Assembly (NCBI GenBank): GCA_014376935.1
Contig: JACMQO010000075.1
Coordinates: 1 to 40,205, forward strand
Direction of reading: 5' to 3'
Length of the DNA stretch: 40,205 nucleotides
DNA from: Bdellovibrio sp.
GTDB taxonomy: Bacteria > Bdellovibrionota > Bdellovibrionia > Bdellovibrionales > Bdellovibrionaceae
Each line of letters starts with the position of its first letter. Position 1 is the stretch's first letter. The notes under the pieces are model-generated. The model had not been told where the DNA came from and searched no databases. It was given only the letters and a program-made list of their open reading frames with translations. Below are positions 24,978-34,280 of the stretch, in pieces. Made by a program: the position numbers and the translations under genes.

Positions 24978-26179
24978 TTTATATAGAAATTATTTGTGTA
25001 AATCCATGTTAGCCATTTGATGGCATCTGGTAATGGTAAACGCGGGCTAATGCGTACTTGAATTCGGTATGTACCAGGGCCGTGCGGACTAAAAACACCT
25101 TGAAAAGTATTTAGCGTGTCGACGCGTTGGCCGTTTTTGAAAAGAACGACTTCGTAAAACGAATTCGGCTCGGCCGGCAATTTAAAATAAAATTTTAGAT
25201 TTTTATTATTCTTGGTTGTCGAACCGATTGAAAATCGCTTTTCGTTGACGTCATCGTATAAGTAGGTTTGAAAACCTTTTGGGTCACCTAAAGCATCAAA
25301 GCATATATAAAACTGTCCTGCTTTTAACGCCGCTAATATGCGGTCTCGATCTTCATGAATGTTTCCGCTTAATTCTGAAGTTAATAATAGATGATTTGAA
25401 ACAATACTAAGACTTCGTTCGTAACTTGGAAATTTAATAAGCCAGTCTGCCAGCGGAATCGCGCGAGCCGATGCCTCTGCACCGGCGGTGGCTACGAAGT
25501 TTCGATGCTGTGAAACCTGATCGAAAAAATTCAACTCTTCAGAAGGTTCCAAAAATAAACGAATCAAAGCCAATTTTGGGTTAAATGGGTATATTAATAA
25601 ACTCCAGATCGTCGATAATTTAGATTCGTCCCAAGCCTTTTGCGAAAGACTTTTTAAGTTAACGACCTCAACCGCGTCTAGCCCCGTAGGTGCATCGCCC
25701 GTCCAATTGTATCCATTTGAAAAGGGGTGGGCCAAAGAAATAAACTGCTTTGAATTTTGGGCGGCTTCACCTGAAAGCAAATCAAAAAGCTGCAGTTGTG
25801 ATTCTCCTGGTTTTAAGCCTAAGTTTTTATCTTGGGTTGAATAATAAAGTAACCGAGAGTCTTTGTAGCTATACTTGACGCCTTGTAGGACACCCATATT
25901 TTGTAAGTAACTGTCATCAGGAATTTTTAATGACGGGTTTAAATCCGTCACCATAATAAAATTATTTTGCGCTTTTTTGGCTTCGTTCAAAATAATACTT
26001 AAAGGCTCTGAACCAATCGATTGGTTCGTATGAATATTCATATTGATACGGTAGTCGTAATAAAAATCGGACGTTTTTACTTTTTTCGGAACGAAATTTA
26101 GTTCGAACTGAGAAACGTAAAATCCGTAAATAAAATAACTAATTAAAATAAAAGCTAATGATGATAGAAATCTATTCAT
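24974..26179 (-). CDS. Membrane-anchored PHP-like (CehA-type) protein with degraded metal site
   Basis: The 401 aa begin with one membrane helix (residues 5-22), so the rest lies on the periplasmic side. The body resembles PHP-fold metallohydrolases of the CehA/McbA type: N48-x-H50 with T-N-Q-S (family: HxHTxxSDG), FIMVTDLN (75-81; family FIAITDHN), LAHPF (149-153), DAVEVVNL (168-175) and GAEAS (233-237; family GSDAH). Thus H48, the H of TDHN and the final H are lost, and only H50 and H151 remain. RILAALKAGQFYICFD fits the C-terminal family segment. A strand-rich domain follows. Hydrolysis is unlikely; ligand binding is possible. It overlaps the GT39-type gene by 8 bases and is the last gene of the unit. 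Confidence 0.7.
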   Translation of the reverse strand: MNRFLSSLAFILISYFIYGFYVSQFELNFVPKKVKTSDFYYDYRINMNIHTNQSIGSEPLSIILNEAKKAQNNFIMVTDLNPSLKIPDDSYLQNMGVLQGVKYSYKDSRLLYYSTQDKNLGLKPGESQLQLFDLLSGEAAQNSKQFISLAHPFSNGYNWTGDAPTGLDAVEVVNLKSLSQKAWDESKLSTIWSLLIYPFNPKLALIRLFLEPSEELNFFDQVSQHRNFVATAGAEASARAIPLADWLIKFPSYERSLSIVSNHLLLTSELSGNIHEDRDRILAALKAGQFYICFDALGDPKGFQTYLYDDVNEKRFSIGSTTKNNKNLKFYFKLPAEPNSFYEVVLFKNGQRVDTLNTFQGVFSPHGPGTYRIQVRISPRLPLPDAIKWLTWIYTNNFYIN

Positions 26180-27485
26180 AGGTGACCCGGAATAACTCTA
26201 GCCCAAGATCATCAAATTGGTCCAACTGTTTTAAGTCAGCTCCTTTTGTTGACTCGGGCCATTCCGTGTCTTTGTACTTTAAAACGTAGATGGTTTTTTC
26301 ATTCGGAACCGATTCAGGCATGTGGTCAAAAAAGTCTAAGCGCGACAGACCTTGTAATTTAGGAATTAGCTTTTGTTGGTCCCATGTCAGTAGCGAAGAA
26401 ATTTGGTACGTCGGCCCATATAAAGGTTGGTATTTATCCGAAAGGCCTCGCAAAACCACGACGTCACTAGACGTGGGTTGATTTTTCAAAGCTTTCAATC
26501 CACCCGGGGTCATTAAAAAAATAAAAAGCCCGATATAAATAAATCCCCAATAGAAAAGAGTATACTTCATGAAACGGCGGCTTGAGCTCTGAACAAAATG
26601 AACGATGCCATGCGCATATGAGGTCACGGCCCAGTTGGCCTCAACGACCGACTTAAAGGTGCTCGTGATAAAGAATAATATTTGCGTCAGTGAAAAGTAG
26701 CGATCAAGGCTGTGGGGTTTTTTAAAAAGTTGAATAAAGATCAACGGACTTAAAATAAAGAACTGACCCAATAAATAGCCGTAGGTCCATTCGGCATTGT
26801 AATAGGTTCGTCCGTAACCGTGTTTTAATTGAAATAAGAATGAAACCCATTCGTTATTGTAATTCCAGATTAACACTGGTGATGAAAATATAAGTCCTGA
26901 AAAGATAGTAATTAAGATGCCTTTGAACCAAAGGTTTTTATATTTTTTATTTATAGTTAGCGCTACGATTCCGGCTAAGACAAATAATACGATCAAATAC
27001 TTCGAGCAGAAACCTAAACCTAAGCTGGCTCCGAAAAGAAAATACCAATGCCATTTTTTTTCTGCAAGTAAGTTTAAGAAAAAAAGGTAAGAAAGACTCC
27101 AGAAGAATATCAAAGGTACATCCGGCGTCGCTAAAATTGAGCCAATACCTAACATGGGATTTAGGCAGTACAAAAGAATAAAGAAGTAAGTTAGCTTTTC
27201 AGAAACATTCAATTTTTTTAAAATTAAAATCCAAACGTACAAGCTTAACGTGCTTAGCGTGATAAACATAAGCCGCACGGTGAAGGGATCTTTGAACGTT
27301 AAAAGATGAGTTCCGATGTAGATTAACCAACTGACCATGCCGGGGTGGTCGTAATAACTAAGCTGCGGCCGCAAAGACCAAACATAATAGTAAGCTTCAT
27401 CGGCAACTAACGGAAAAAAAGTCGCCAGCAAACATTTCGCAGCAACAATCAGCAACAGTAAAGAAGCAATTTTTTTTGGTAACAA
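26172..27485 (-). CDS. GT39-type (ArnT/PMT-like) membrane glycosyltransferase
   Basis: An integral membrane protein of 437 aa with about 10 helices. The N-terminal loop has the catalytic pattern of lipid-linked sugar transferases: ADEAYYYVWSL (D29, E30) and YYDHPGMVSWL (D46, H47, P48). LATPDVPLIFFW and SKYLIVLFVLAG follow, as in the family. A small C-terminal soluble part (residues about 350-437) contains QPLYGPTYQISSLLTWD and DTEWPE. Such enzymes transfer a sugar from polyprenyl phosphate to lipid A, another glycolipid or protein on the periplasmic face. The substrate is unknown. It overlaps the PHP-like gene and lies 1 base from the rodZ-like stop, all on one transcript. Confidence 0.85.
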   Translation of the reverse strand: MLPKKIASLLLLIVAAKCLLATFFPLVADEAYYYVWSLRPQLSYYDHPGMVSWLIYIGTHLLTFKDPFTVRLMFITLSTLSLYVWILILKKLNVSEKLTYFFILLYCLNPMLGIGSILATPDVPLIFFWSLSYLFFLNLLAEKKWHWYFLFGASLGLGFCSKYLIVLFVLAGIVALTINKKYKNLWFKGILITIFSGLIFSSPVLIWNYNNEWVSFLFQLKHGYGRTYYNAEWTYGYLLGQFFILSPLIFIQLFKKPHSLDRYFSLTQILFFITSTFKSVVEANWAVTSYAHGIVHFVQSSSRRFMKYTLFYWGFIYIGLFIFLMTPGGLKALKNQPTSSDVVVLRGLSDKYQPLYGPTYQISSLLTWDQQKLIPKLQGLSRLDFFDHMPESVPNEKTIYVLKYKDTEWPESTKGADLKQLDQFDDLGLELFRVTYE

Positions 27486-27486
27486 A

Positions 27487-28488
27487 CTAGAAAGTTAATC
27501 TGACGGGTTTATTCGAAGTTCCGGGGGCACCTTTTTCAATACCATTAAGAATTAAAGTAAATGCACCACCATCTTCGGCCTTCAAATGAAGACCTGCAGG
27601 AGACCGAATGACTTGAATTTGTTTCGGAGCTAACTTAACGCGTGTGAAAGATTTCGTATTACCTTTAGCGTAATAGAATTCGACTTCTTTTTTTGCTTCC
27701 ACGATAAGTTCAATGGGTTTCCCGGCAGAAAGTTCGAAGTCTTCGGGGTAAATATTTGTATTTTCAACGGCAGCGGCCGAAGCATTTGCGGCCGAACTGA
27801 CAGGTGGTTTTGAAACTGTATTTTCAAGCTTTGGTATTGGTAAGCCTAGCGCGGTTGTTGCTGTTTTTGGCTTTTCGGCCGTCTCGATGGGTGCCGAAGT
27901 CGGTGTTGGTGTCGCAGCCGCTGGTGCGGACGCGGTTGCAACCGATGAAACCGATGGCGTTTCTACGGGATTTGCAGGCGGGTTAATAGGTTGAATTTGT
28001 TCGATTTTATTTTTATCAACGACGGCTTCTTTTTGGTACTTTTCGATCGTGTTGTTAATAATTAAAATAACGCCAACTAGTGCGACGGCAATTGAAATGT
28101 AGATGATTGTTTTTTTACGAGTTTCTTTATCTAAATCTAAAGTTGTCGTGGCTGCTTGAGTCAGCGAGCCTCTTTCTTTCTTAACCGCCGGCTTTTTTTC
28201 AACTTGTAGGGGTTGGTTAGGCATCGGGGGTGGATTTTTAGGTAATGGCTGAGTCGATCCCATTTCTTCTTGAAATTGGCGTAAAATCAAATCGGCATCT
28301 AATTTTAAAAGATTTGCATAACTTTTTACGAATCCGCGAATAAAAGTTTTAGCGGGTAGTTCGTCGATATCACCTGATTCAATCGAAGTGATAATCTTTG
28401 AGCTTAGCTTCAGGGTATTAGCTACTTCAGCGACAGTTAAATTCTTTTTGATACGCTCGGCTTTTAATAGTTCACCAGTAATTTTCAT
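27487..28488 (-). CDS. rodZ: RodZ-like cytoskeletal/HTH membrane protein
   Basis: The 333-aa product has the RodZ layout: an N-terminal helix-turn-helix of XRE type (residues 5-70: GELLKAERIKKNLTVAEVANTLKLSSKIITSIESG, LPAKTFIRGFVKSYANLL), a linker, one membrane helix (127-145), a long Pro/Ala/Thr stretch (160-245) and a C-terminal strand-rich DUF4115-type domain (250-333). RodZ links MreB filaments to the elongasome and rod shape. The start overlaps the pilF-like gene (ATGA), the same neighbour pair as in many proteobacteria. Confidence 0.85.
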   Translation of the reverse strand: MKITGELLKAERIKKNLTVAEVANTLKLSSKIITSIESGDIDELPAKTFIRGFVKSYANLLKLDADLILRQFQEEMGSTQPLPKNPPPMPNQPLQVEKKPAVKKERGSLTQAATTTLDLDKETRKKTIIYISIAVALVGVILIINNTIEKYQKEAVVDKNKIEQIQPINPPANPVETPSVSSVATASAPAAATPTPTSAPIETAEKPKTATTALGLPIPKLENTVSKPPVSSAANASAAAVENTNIYPEDFELSAGKPIELIVEAKKEVEFYYAKGNTKSFTRVKLAPKQIQVIRSPAGLHLKAEDGGAFTLILNGIEKGAPGTSNKPVRLTF

Positions 28489-29249
28489 AGATTACCTTTT
28501 TTTATAAGTTCTAACATTTTTTTAGATTTTTCGACATTTTTGCCAGCAGGATAAAGCTGTATTAATTCTTCAAATCGAACGATCGCGCGGTCACGTTGAC
28601 CGTTACGATAATGGGCAAGCGCCGCGTAGTAGTGAGCTTCGTCTGTTCCGGCAGTTTGACAAAACGAAATTGCTTTTTCCAATTGATCGGCAGCTAAAGA
28701 TGTTTCACCAGAGTCTAAGTAATCGCGACCCAAATATAAATGCCCTTGGCAGTTTTCACGATCAATTGAAAGCCCTTTTTTAATGAATACCTTTGATGCG
28801 TTATAGTTTTTTTTCTTAAATTCTAAGACGCCATAATTAATATTGACCAAGGGATATTCGGTAAATGTTAAATCTTTAAGGGCTTCTTTTAATAGGGGCT
28901 CTGCTTTTTGTAGCTGATCAATTTCGATGTAAACGCGTGCTAAATTATTTTTAGATTCTGTGAAATCTTTTTTTAAAGATATCGATTTTAAATAATGTTT
29001 TTCTGAAAGATCGTAACGTTCTCTTAAAAAGTAAACTAGACCCAAATTGCTTTGAACAGTCGCGTTTGTTGGGGCTAAGTCTTCGGCGACTAAAAGTTCT
29101 TTTAACGCCATTGGGTAATTTTCTTTTTGCAAATATGAAACGCCAATTTCCATGTGCAATGCCGCGGTGTCTTGCCGCTTAGTATTATCCAGGGCAGCGC
29201 AGCCCGAAAGAAAAACTAAAAATAGCGGTAAGATAGCGAAATAGCTCAT
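28485..29249 (-). CDS. pilF: PilF/PilW-like TPR lipoprotein
   Basis: A 254-aa lipoprotein (FLSGC with Cys17 in the lipobox) followed by about five tetratricopeptide repeats (NYPMALKELLVAEDLAPTNATVQSNLGLVYF and so on to residue 245). PilF/PilW helps the PilQ secretin assemble in the outer membrane for type IV pili. That function is inferred from the architecture and the rodZ neighbour, and the TPRs alone would not prove it. A trailing segment (YPAGKNVEKSKKMLELIKKG) closes the protein. It is the gene directly before rodZ and follows the rlmD-like gene with 34 bases between. Confidence 0.75.
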   Translation of the reverse strand: MSYFAILPLFLVFLSGCAALDNTKRQDTAALHMEIGVSYLQKENYPMALKELLVAEDLAPTNATVQSNLGLVYFLRERYDLSEKHYLKSISLKKDFTESKNNLARVYIEIDQLQKAEPLLKEALKDLTFTEYPLVNINYGVLEFKKKNYNASKVFIKKGLSIDRENCQGHLYLGRDYLDSGETSLAADQLEKAISFCQTAGTDEAHYYAALAHYRNGQRDRAIVRFEELIQLYPAGKNVEKSKKMLELIKKGNL

Positions 29250-29283
29250 AAATAAAGCGTATCACTAACAATGATCGAGTCAA

Positions 29284-30540
29284 TCAAGATTGGTTTTTTG
29301 TTAACCAGATGATTGTTTCGAAATGATCAGTCTGCGGGAACATATTAAAAATTTGTAATTTCTGAATTTGGTAATTGTTTCTGCCTAGCCCCAGTTTTTG
29401 TAAATCACGAACCAGACTAACGGGGTGACAACTGATATAGATGATATCTTTTGGTGCTTGTTCGGCCACTTTTTTCAAAACGATATCTGAACACCCTGCA
29501 CGTGGCGGATCTAACAGAATTAGTTCAGTCGATAAAGCTCGACGTTTGACGTAAGAATCGCAGTCAGCAGTGAAGAAAGTTAGTTTTTTTTGTAAATTCA
29601 GTTGCGCCACTTTTTTAGCGCCGTTTGCAGTTAAATCAGAATTCATTTCAACAGCTTCAATAGCCAAAAACGGATTATTTTTAATCAATTCAAAGCTAAA
29701 ATTGCCAGATCCTGCATACAATTCGGTGATATTTTTTGCATTAGTTTTCGAAACCAAATCTAACACGCAAGAAACCAAAAGCTGATTCAGCCCGGTGTTT
29801 ACCTGTGAAAAAGAAAGACCTTCGCCTTTTTGACCGATGCGATTGTGTTCAAACTTATCATTTTGATTTATTTTTAATTCGTATTTCACCAGCTGATCAC
29901 TCGATTTAAGACTAGCTTTCAACACTGGAATGTCATCGCTGATGCGCTTTTCGGCAATTAGACAGTAATTGATATCGACTAAAGTATGCGATTTGTCTTC
30001 GAAATAACCTAATAAACCATTCTGACTTTTTAACTGAATGCGATTTCTGTAGTTAAAAACTGAAGGGGATTGAACGGTTTCTTCTAAGTTATATTTTACA
30101 GTCGGCAAGGACTTGGCAAAAAGCTCTTTTAATAAGATTTCTTTTTGTAAAAGCTGTTCTTCATCCGAAATCTGCTGCCAGCTACAACCACCACAAACAG
30201 GAGCATATTCACAAGGTGGAGTTCTACGGCTTGGTCCAGGAGTAATAATTTCTACGATCGATCCGAACAAAAAACTTTTTTCAGCTTGGGTGATTTTGAT
30301 TTTTAATACGTCTTTAGGGGCTGATTTCGATACAAAAACGACTAGTTTTTTGTCTTTATAAGTGATGCGTGCAACGCCGTCTCCACCCACAGCCATTTTT
30401 TCGATTTCAACGGTGTGTTCAGAATGTAAAAGGGACTCTAATACAGAGTCCCTTTTGGGAGCCGGTTCAGTGATTTTTTGAAATCCCGATGAACCTGCTT
30501 TTTTGTGATTATTTTTTTTGAAATTAGGTTTGTTAGTCAC
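29284..30540 (-). CDS. rlmD: 23S rRNA (uracil-5-)-methyltransferase, RlmD/TrmA family
   Basis: This enzyme methylates uracil C5 in 23S rRNA using AdoMet. The 418 aa include a charged N-tail, a TRAM domain (about 40-100), iron-sulfur ligands C110, C116, C119 and probably C193 (CEYAPVCGGC, DINYCLI), the AdoMet site ELYAGSGNF (273-281), LLDPPRAGCSD, the nucleophile C371 and the late MFPQTDHFET box. In the nucleophile motif the family residue after SC is Asn, but here it reads SCHP. The DPPR and iron-sulfur patterns fit RlmD, although RlmC or another family member cannot be excluded. It sits 8 bases after ndk. Confidence 0.88.
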   Translation of the reverse strand: MTNKPNFKKNNHKKAGSSGFQKITEPAPKRDSVLESLLHSEHTVEIEKMAVGGDGVARITYKDKKLVVFVSKSAPKDVLKIKITQAEKSFLFGSIVEIITPGPSRRTPPCEYAPVCGGCSWQQISDEEQLLQKEILLKELFAKSLPTVKYNLEETVQSPSVFNYRNRIQLKSQNGLLGYFEDKSHTLVDINYCLIAEKRISDDIPVLKASLKSSDQLVKYELKINQNDKFEHNRIGQKGEGLSFSQVNTGLNQLLVSCVLDLVSKTNAKNITELYAGSGNFSFELIKNNPFLAIEAVEMNSDLTANGAKKVAQLNLQKKLTFFTADCDSYVKRRALSTELILLDPPRAGCSDIVLKKVAEQAPKDIIYISCHPVSLVRDLQKLGLGRNNYQIQKLQIFNMFPQTDHFETIIWLTKNQS

Positions 30541-30548
30541 AACCCTGA

Positions 30549-30974
30549 TTACATATTAACTAGTTCGTGCTTGTCAAAAAAGATCGCTAATTCGCGTTCA
30601 GCAGAAGCAACAGAATCAGAACCGTGAACTGCATTTTCACCCATAGAATCCCCGTGCTTAGCGCGGATTGTTCCAGCGTCAGCTTTCTTAGGATCAGTTG
30701 CACCCATGATTTCGCGGTTTTTTAATACTGCGTTTTCGCCGTATAAACACATCATAACAACTGGACCAGAAGTCATGAAAGAAACTAATTCACCGAAGAA
30801 TGGACGAGCGCTGTGCTCAGCGTAGAATAATTCAGTTTTTTCTTTAGACATCATAGTTAATTTCGCTCCAGCGATTTTTAAGTTCGCTTTTTCGAATGTG
30901 TTGATGATATCGCCGATAGCGTTTTTCTTAACAGCGTTTGGTTTGATGATTGAAAATGTTCTTTCGATAGCCAT
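30549..30974 (-). CDS. ndk: Nucleoside diphosphate kinase
   Basis: This enzyme transfers the gamma phosphate from ATP to other NDPs through a phosphohistidine. The product is 141 aa, as expected for a hexameric or tetrameric bacterial Ndk. It starts [15 protein letters not shown] and has the Kpn-loop [14 protein letters not shown] and catalytic H117 in [20 protein letters not shown] precedes the ATG. The 5' leader has a perfect 7-base inverted repeat (AACCCTT-A-AAGGGTT, 30992-31006). It is the first gene of a likely unit running through rlmD, pilF, rodZ, GT39 and the PHP-like gene. Confidence 0.97.
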   Translation of the reverse strand: MAIERTFSIIKPNAVKKNAIGDIINTFEKANLKIAGAKLTMMSKEKTELFYAEHSARPFFGELVSFMTSGPVVMMCLYGENAVLKNREIMGATDPKKADAGTIRAKHGDSMGENAVHGSDSVASAERELAIFFDKHELVNM

Positions 30975-30991
30975 AATTTTTCCTTTTGTTG

Positions 30992-31006
30992 AACCCTTAA
31001 AGGGTT
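30992..31006 (-). promoter_or_regulatory. Inverted repeat in ndk leader
   Basis: AACCCTT-A-AAGGGTT is a perfect odd palindrome located 17 bases before the ndk start codon, just upstream of the ribosome site. It may be an operator or a small leader hairpin. The tight centre makes a stable RNA hairpin of full length unlikely. Confidence 0.35.
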
Positions 31007-31048
31007 TTAATTGATTATTTAATAAGACGTATTTTAAGCAAAAAAATA

Positions 31049-31072
31049 GGTCTTAAGTGTTACCTTAAGACC
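31049..31072 (-). terminator. Terminator after sucD (also hairpin on plus strand)
   Basis: GGTCTTAAG (31049-31057) and CTTAAGACC (31064-31072) form a 9-bp stem with a 6-nt loop. On the minus strand it is followed by a T run, the complement of the A run at 31040-31046. It ends the mdh-sucC-sucD transcript before ndk. A second inverted repeat (31081-31089 with 31103-31111) lies just before it. Confidence 0.8.
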
Positions 31073-31080
31073 CAGTTTTT

Positions 31081-31111
31081 AAAGCGGTTATTAGATTATT
31101 TCAACCGCTTT
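31081..31111 (-). repeat. Second inverted repeat in the sucD 3' region
   Basis: AAAGCGGTT (31081-31089) and AACCGCTTT (31103-31111) are perfect 9-base arms around a 13-base AT-rich loop, starting a few bases after the sucD stop. On the minus strand it is followed by A, not T, so it is not itself a terminator. It may protect the sucD mRNA end. Confidence 0.5.
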
Positions 31112-31116
31112 ATTTG

Positions 31117-31986
31117 CTATTTTAACATCGATTTTAAAGTCGTACCCATATCTGCCGGAGATCTAGAGATTTTACATCCAGCTGCTTCTAAAGCAGCGAA
31201 TTTAGCCTCTGCCGTGCCTTTACCACCACTGATGATGGCTCCGGCATGACCCATACGTTTTCCAGCCGGAGCCGAAGCACCCGCAATGAAAACCGCGATC
31301 GGTTTTTTGAATTCTTTTTTGATGTATTCAGCGGCTTCTTCTTCTGCCGATCCGCCGATTTCACCAATCATGATGACCGCGTCAGTATCTTTGTCTGCGT
31401 TGAATAATTTAAGCATGTCGATGAAGTTTGTTCCATTCACTGGATCTCCACCGATACCGACGCACGTTGATTGACCTAAACCTAGTGCTGATAATTGACC
31501 AACAGCTTCGTAAGTTAAAGTTCCAGAACGTGATAAAACGCCGATGCGCCCTGCTTTGTGAATATGACCTGGCATAATACCGATTTTACATGCATCAGGT
31601 GTAATAACGCCCGGGCAGTTAGGACCGATTAAACGTGTCTTTTTGCCTTCCATGTATCTCTTTACTTTAACCATGTCTAAAACGGGAATTCCTTCAGTGA
31701 TGCAGATCACTAAATCTAAGCCCGCATCAACCGCTTCTAAGATAGAGTCAGCCGCAAACGGAGGTGGTACGAATACCATTGAAACCGTGCAACCTGTTTT
31801 TGCTTTGGCTTCTTTGACCGTGTTGAAAACTGGAAGACCTAAATGAGTTGTGCCACCTTTTCCTGGAGTCACGCCACCTACGAATTTTGATCCGTAAGCG
31901 ATACATTGTTCCGTGTGAAAAGAACCTTGTGCTCCCGTGATACCTTGGCAAATTACTTTTGTATTTTTATCAATTAAAATAGCCAT
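31117..31986 (-). CDS. sucD: Succinyl-CoA synthetase subunit alpha
   Basis: This subunit catalyses succinyl-CoA + ADP/GDP + Pi to succinate + ATP/GTP in the TCA cycle. The 289 aa have the N-terminal CoA-binding domain ([15 protein letters not shown]), IGPNCPGVI, and the phosphohistidine loop at H247 (RMGHAGAI). [13 protein letters not shown] is the power-helix region. It is paired with sucC, 17 bases upstream, and is the last gene of mdh-sucC-sucD. A terminator follows. Confidence 0.97.
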   Translation of the reverse strand: MAILIDKNTKVICQGITGAQGSFHTEQCIAYGSKFVGGVTPGKGGTTHLGLPVFNTVKEAKAKTGCTVSMVFVPPPFAADSILEAVDAGLDLVICITEGIPVLDMVKVKRYMEGKKTRLIGPNCPGVITPDACKIGIMPGHIHKAGRIGVLSRSGTLTYEAVGQLSALGLGQSTCVGIGGDPVNGTNFIDMLKLFNADKDTDAVIMIGEIGGSAEEEAAEYIKKEFKKPIAVFIAGASAPAGKRMGHAGAIISGGKGTAEAKFAALEAAGCKISRSPADMGTTLKSMLK

Positions 31987-32003
31987 CTAAATACTCCTAA
32001 TTA

Positions 32004-33164
32004 CTATTTGATCGCTGCAGTGATTTTTTTCGCTGCATCAGTTAAGTCATTGGCCGGGATGATGTTTAAACCACTTTCAGCAAGAATTTTTTTACCTAAT
32101 TCAACGTTAGTTCCTTCTAAACGAACAACTAACGGAACTTTTAAACCGACTTCTTTCGAAGCGGCGATAACACCTTCAGCGATCACATCACATTTCATGA
32201 TACCACCGAAAATATTAACTAAAATTCCCTTAACGTTTGGATCTTTTAAAATAATTTTGAAAGCGTTTGTTACTTTCTCTTTATTAGCTCCGCCGCCAAC
32301 GTCTAAGAAATTCGCTGGAGATGCGCCGTGAAGTTTAATGATATCTAAAGTTGCCATCGCAAGGCCCGCACCATTTACTAAACAACCGATTGTTCCGTCT
32401 AATTTAATGAAGGCTAAGTCAAACTTAGAAGCTTCGATTTCAGTTGGGTCTTCTTCGTTTAAATCGCGTAATTCAACGATTTGTGGCTGTCTATACAATG
32501 CATTTGAATCGAAATTCATTTTAGCATCTAAACAGATCACGTCGTTTTCTTTAGTAACTACTAAAGGATTGATTTCGGCGATTGAGCAATCAAGTTTAAC
32601 GAAAGCTTCGTATAAACCCATAAAGAATTTAACAGCCTTGTTCACAACTTCAGGAGACATGCCGATCGCAAAAGCTAATTCGCGAGCTTGCCACGCGCCT
32701 AAACCCGTAATTGGATCGATATCAACTTTAACGATCGCTTCCGGTCTGTGTTCAGCGACTTCTTCGATATCAACGCCACCTTCACTAGATGCCATCATCG
32801 CTACGCGACCAGTTACGCGGTCGATTAAACAAGCAACGTAATATTCTTTAGCGATGTTGCAACCTTGTTCGATGAAAACTTTTTGAACGACTTTACCTTC
32901 AGGACCCGTTTGGTGAGTCACTAAAGTCATACCGATCATTTGTTTTGTTAACGTTTCAACTTCTTCAACAGATTTAGCAAGCTTTACGCCGCCACCTTTG
33001 CCGCGTCCACCGGCGTGAATTTGGGCTTTAACAACCCAAATTGGTCCACCAAGCTCTTTTGCAATCGCAACGGCTTCTGCTGGAGTGTTAGCTACTTTAC
33101 CTTTTAAAGTAGCTACATTGAACTTTCTTAAAACTTCTTTGGCCTGATACTCATGAATATTCAT
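32004..33164 (-). CDS. sucC: Succinyl-CoA synthetase subunit beta
   Basis: The ATP-grasp subunit that binds nucleotide and succinate. The length of 386 aa is standard. It starts [15 protein letters not shown]. The [18 protein letters not shown] segment in the ATP-grasp domain, AEINPLVVT near the middle and [17 protein letters not shown] in the C-terminal part are clear signatures. It works as a dimer or tetramer with SucD. It lies 48 bases after mdh on the same strand. Confidence 0.97.
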   Translation of the reverse strand: MNIHEYQAKEVLRKFNVATLKGKVANTPAEAVAIAKELGGPIWVVKAQIHAGGRGKGGGVKLAKSVEEVETLTKQMIGMTLVTHQTGPEGKVVQKVFIEQGCNIAKEYYVACLIDRVTGRVAMMASSEGGVDIEEVAEHRPEAIVKVDIDPITGLGAWQARELAFAIGMSPEVVNKAVKFFMGLYEAFVKLDCSIAEINPLVVTKENDVICLDAKMNFDSNALYRQPQIVELRDLNEEDPTEIEASKFDLAFIKLDGTIGCLVNGAGLAMATLDIIKLHGASPANFLDVGGGANKEKVTNAFKIILKDPNVKGILVNIFGGIMKCDVIAEGVIAASKEVGLKVPLVVRLEGTNVELGKKILAESGLNIIPANDLTDAAKKITAAIK

Positions 33165-33212
33165 CTATCTATCCTTAATGGGGTGAAACTTTTAACTTAA
33201 AATACGAAAGAG

Positions 33213-34166
33213 CTATTGAACTGCTTTTAAACCAGCAACTAATGCGCGAACCGCATCTACTGATTTATCAAATTCAGCTTTTTCATCAGCGTTCATTTTG
33301 AAGTCGATGATTTTTTCCATGCCGGCTCCGCCTAATACGCAAAGAACGCCAACCATTAAACCATCGTTAACGCCGAATTCGCCGTTTAATTCCACTGCGC
33401 ACGGGATAATTCTTTTTTGATCCTTTAAAATAGCTTCAGCCATTTCAATCGCGCCACGTGAAGGAGCAAAGAAAGCTGATCCTGTTTTTAAGTGTCCACC
33501 GATTTCAGCGCCCGCAGATTTAGTGCGAGTCACGATCGCGTTGATTTTTTCCATTGGTAATAAATCAGTTAACGGAACAGAAGAAACAGCAGCCGTGCGA
33601 ACGACTGGCATCATCGCATCACCATGATTACCAAGAACAACGCCAGTTACGTCTTTAACTGATACATTTAATTCTTCAGCGATGAAAGCGCGGAAACGTG
33701 CTGAATCTAAAGACCCGCCCATTCCGATTACGCGTTCACGTGGAAAGCCTAGTTGTTGTTTAGCGTAAACAGCCATAACGTCCATCGGATTACAAACGAC
33801 GATCACGATTGAATCTGGAGCGTGTTGTTTGATTCCAGCGCAACATTCTTTAACGATTTTAGCATTGATACCGATTAGTTCATCACGGCTCATGCCTGGT
33901 TTACGGGGCATTCCCGCAGTTAAGATAACAACGTCAGCACCCGCGATATCTGCGTAATTTGAAGTTCCTTTAATACGTGTATCAAACTTTTCAATCGGAG
34001 AGGCTTGTTGTAAGTCTAAAGATTTACCGATCGCTGTTCCTTCGTTGATATCAACTAAAAACACATCGCCAAGTTCCTTTTGAGCGGCCCAGTGAGCTGT
34101 TGTAGCTCCAACAAAACCAGCGCCGATAACTGCAATTTTTTTTCTTTTATGAGGGACAAATGCCAT
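33213..34166 (-). CDS. mdh: Malate dehydrogenase (LDH-like type)
   Basis: This enzyme oxidises malate to oxaloacetate with NAD. The product is 317 aa. Visible are the Rossmann motif GAGFVGATTAH (15-25), D39 for NAD over NADP, the substrate loop MPRKPGMSRDEL with R88 and R94 (the pattern typical of malate rather than lactate enzymes), NPMD (126-129) and catalytic H181 in GNHGDAM. SD AAGGAGA stands close before the ATG. It is the first gene of mdh-sucC-sucD, which groups three consecutive TCA-cycle genes; a candidate promoter lies at 34234-34262. Confidence 0.96.
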   Translation of the reverse strand: MAFVPHKRKKIAVIGAGFVGATTAHWAAQKELGDVFLVDINEGTAIGKSLDLQQASPIEKFDTRIKGTSNYADIAGADVVILTAGMPRKPGMSRDELIGINAKIVKECCAGIKQHAPDSIVIVVCNPMDVMAVYAKQQLGFPRERVIGMGGSLDSARFRAFIAEELNVSVKDVTGVVLGNHGDAMMPVVRTAAVSSVPLTDLLPMEKINAIVTRTKSAGAEIGGHLKTGSAFFAPSRGAIEMAEAILKDQKRIIPCAVELNGEFGVNDGLMVGVLCVLGGAGMEKIIDFKMNADEKAEFDKSVDAVRALVAGLKAVQ

Positions 34167-34233
34167 GAGGAATCTCCTTATAATGATGAAGCTTTGATTA
34201 GAAGCTTGAATTTAATGTTTTGTAATCATTAAA

Positions 34234-34262
34234 GTTTTAGAACTTTCGAAGGCAAAGGACAA
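34234..34262 (-). promoter_or_regulatory. Candidate mdh promoter
   Basis: On the minus strand TTGTCC, a 17-base spacer and TAAAAC resemble a sigma70 -35/-10 pair with 4 of 6 matches each. It would give an mdh leader of about 60 bases. Confidence 0.35.
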
Positions 34263-34280
34263 GTCTGATAGAGGTGAGTC

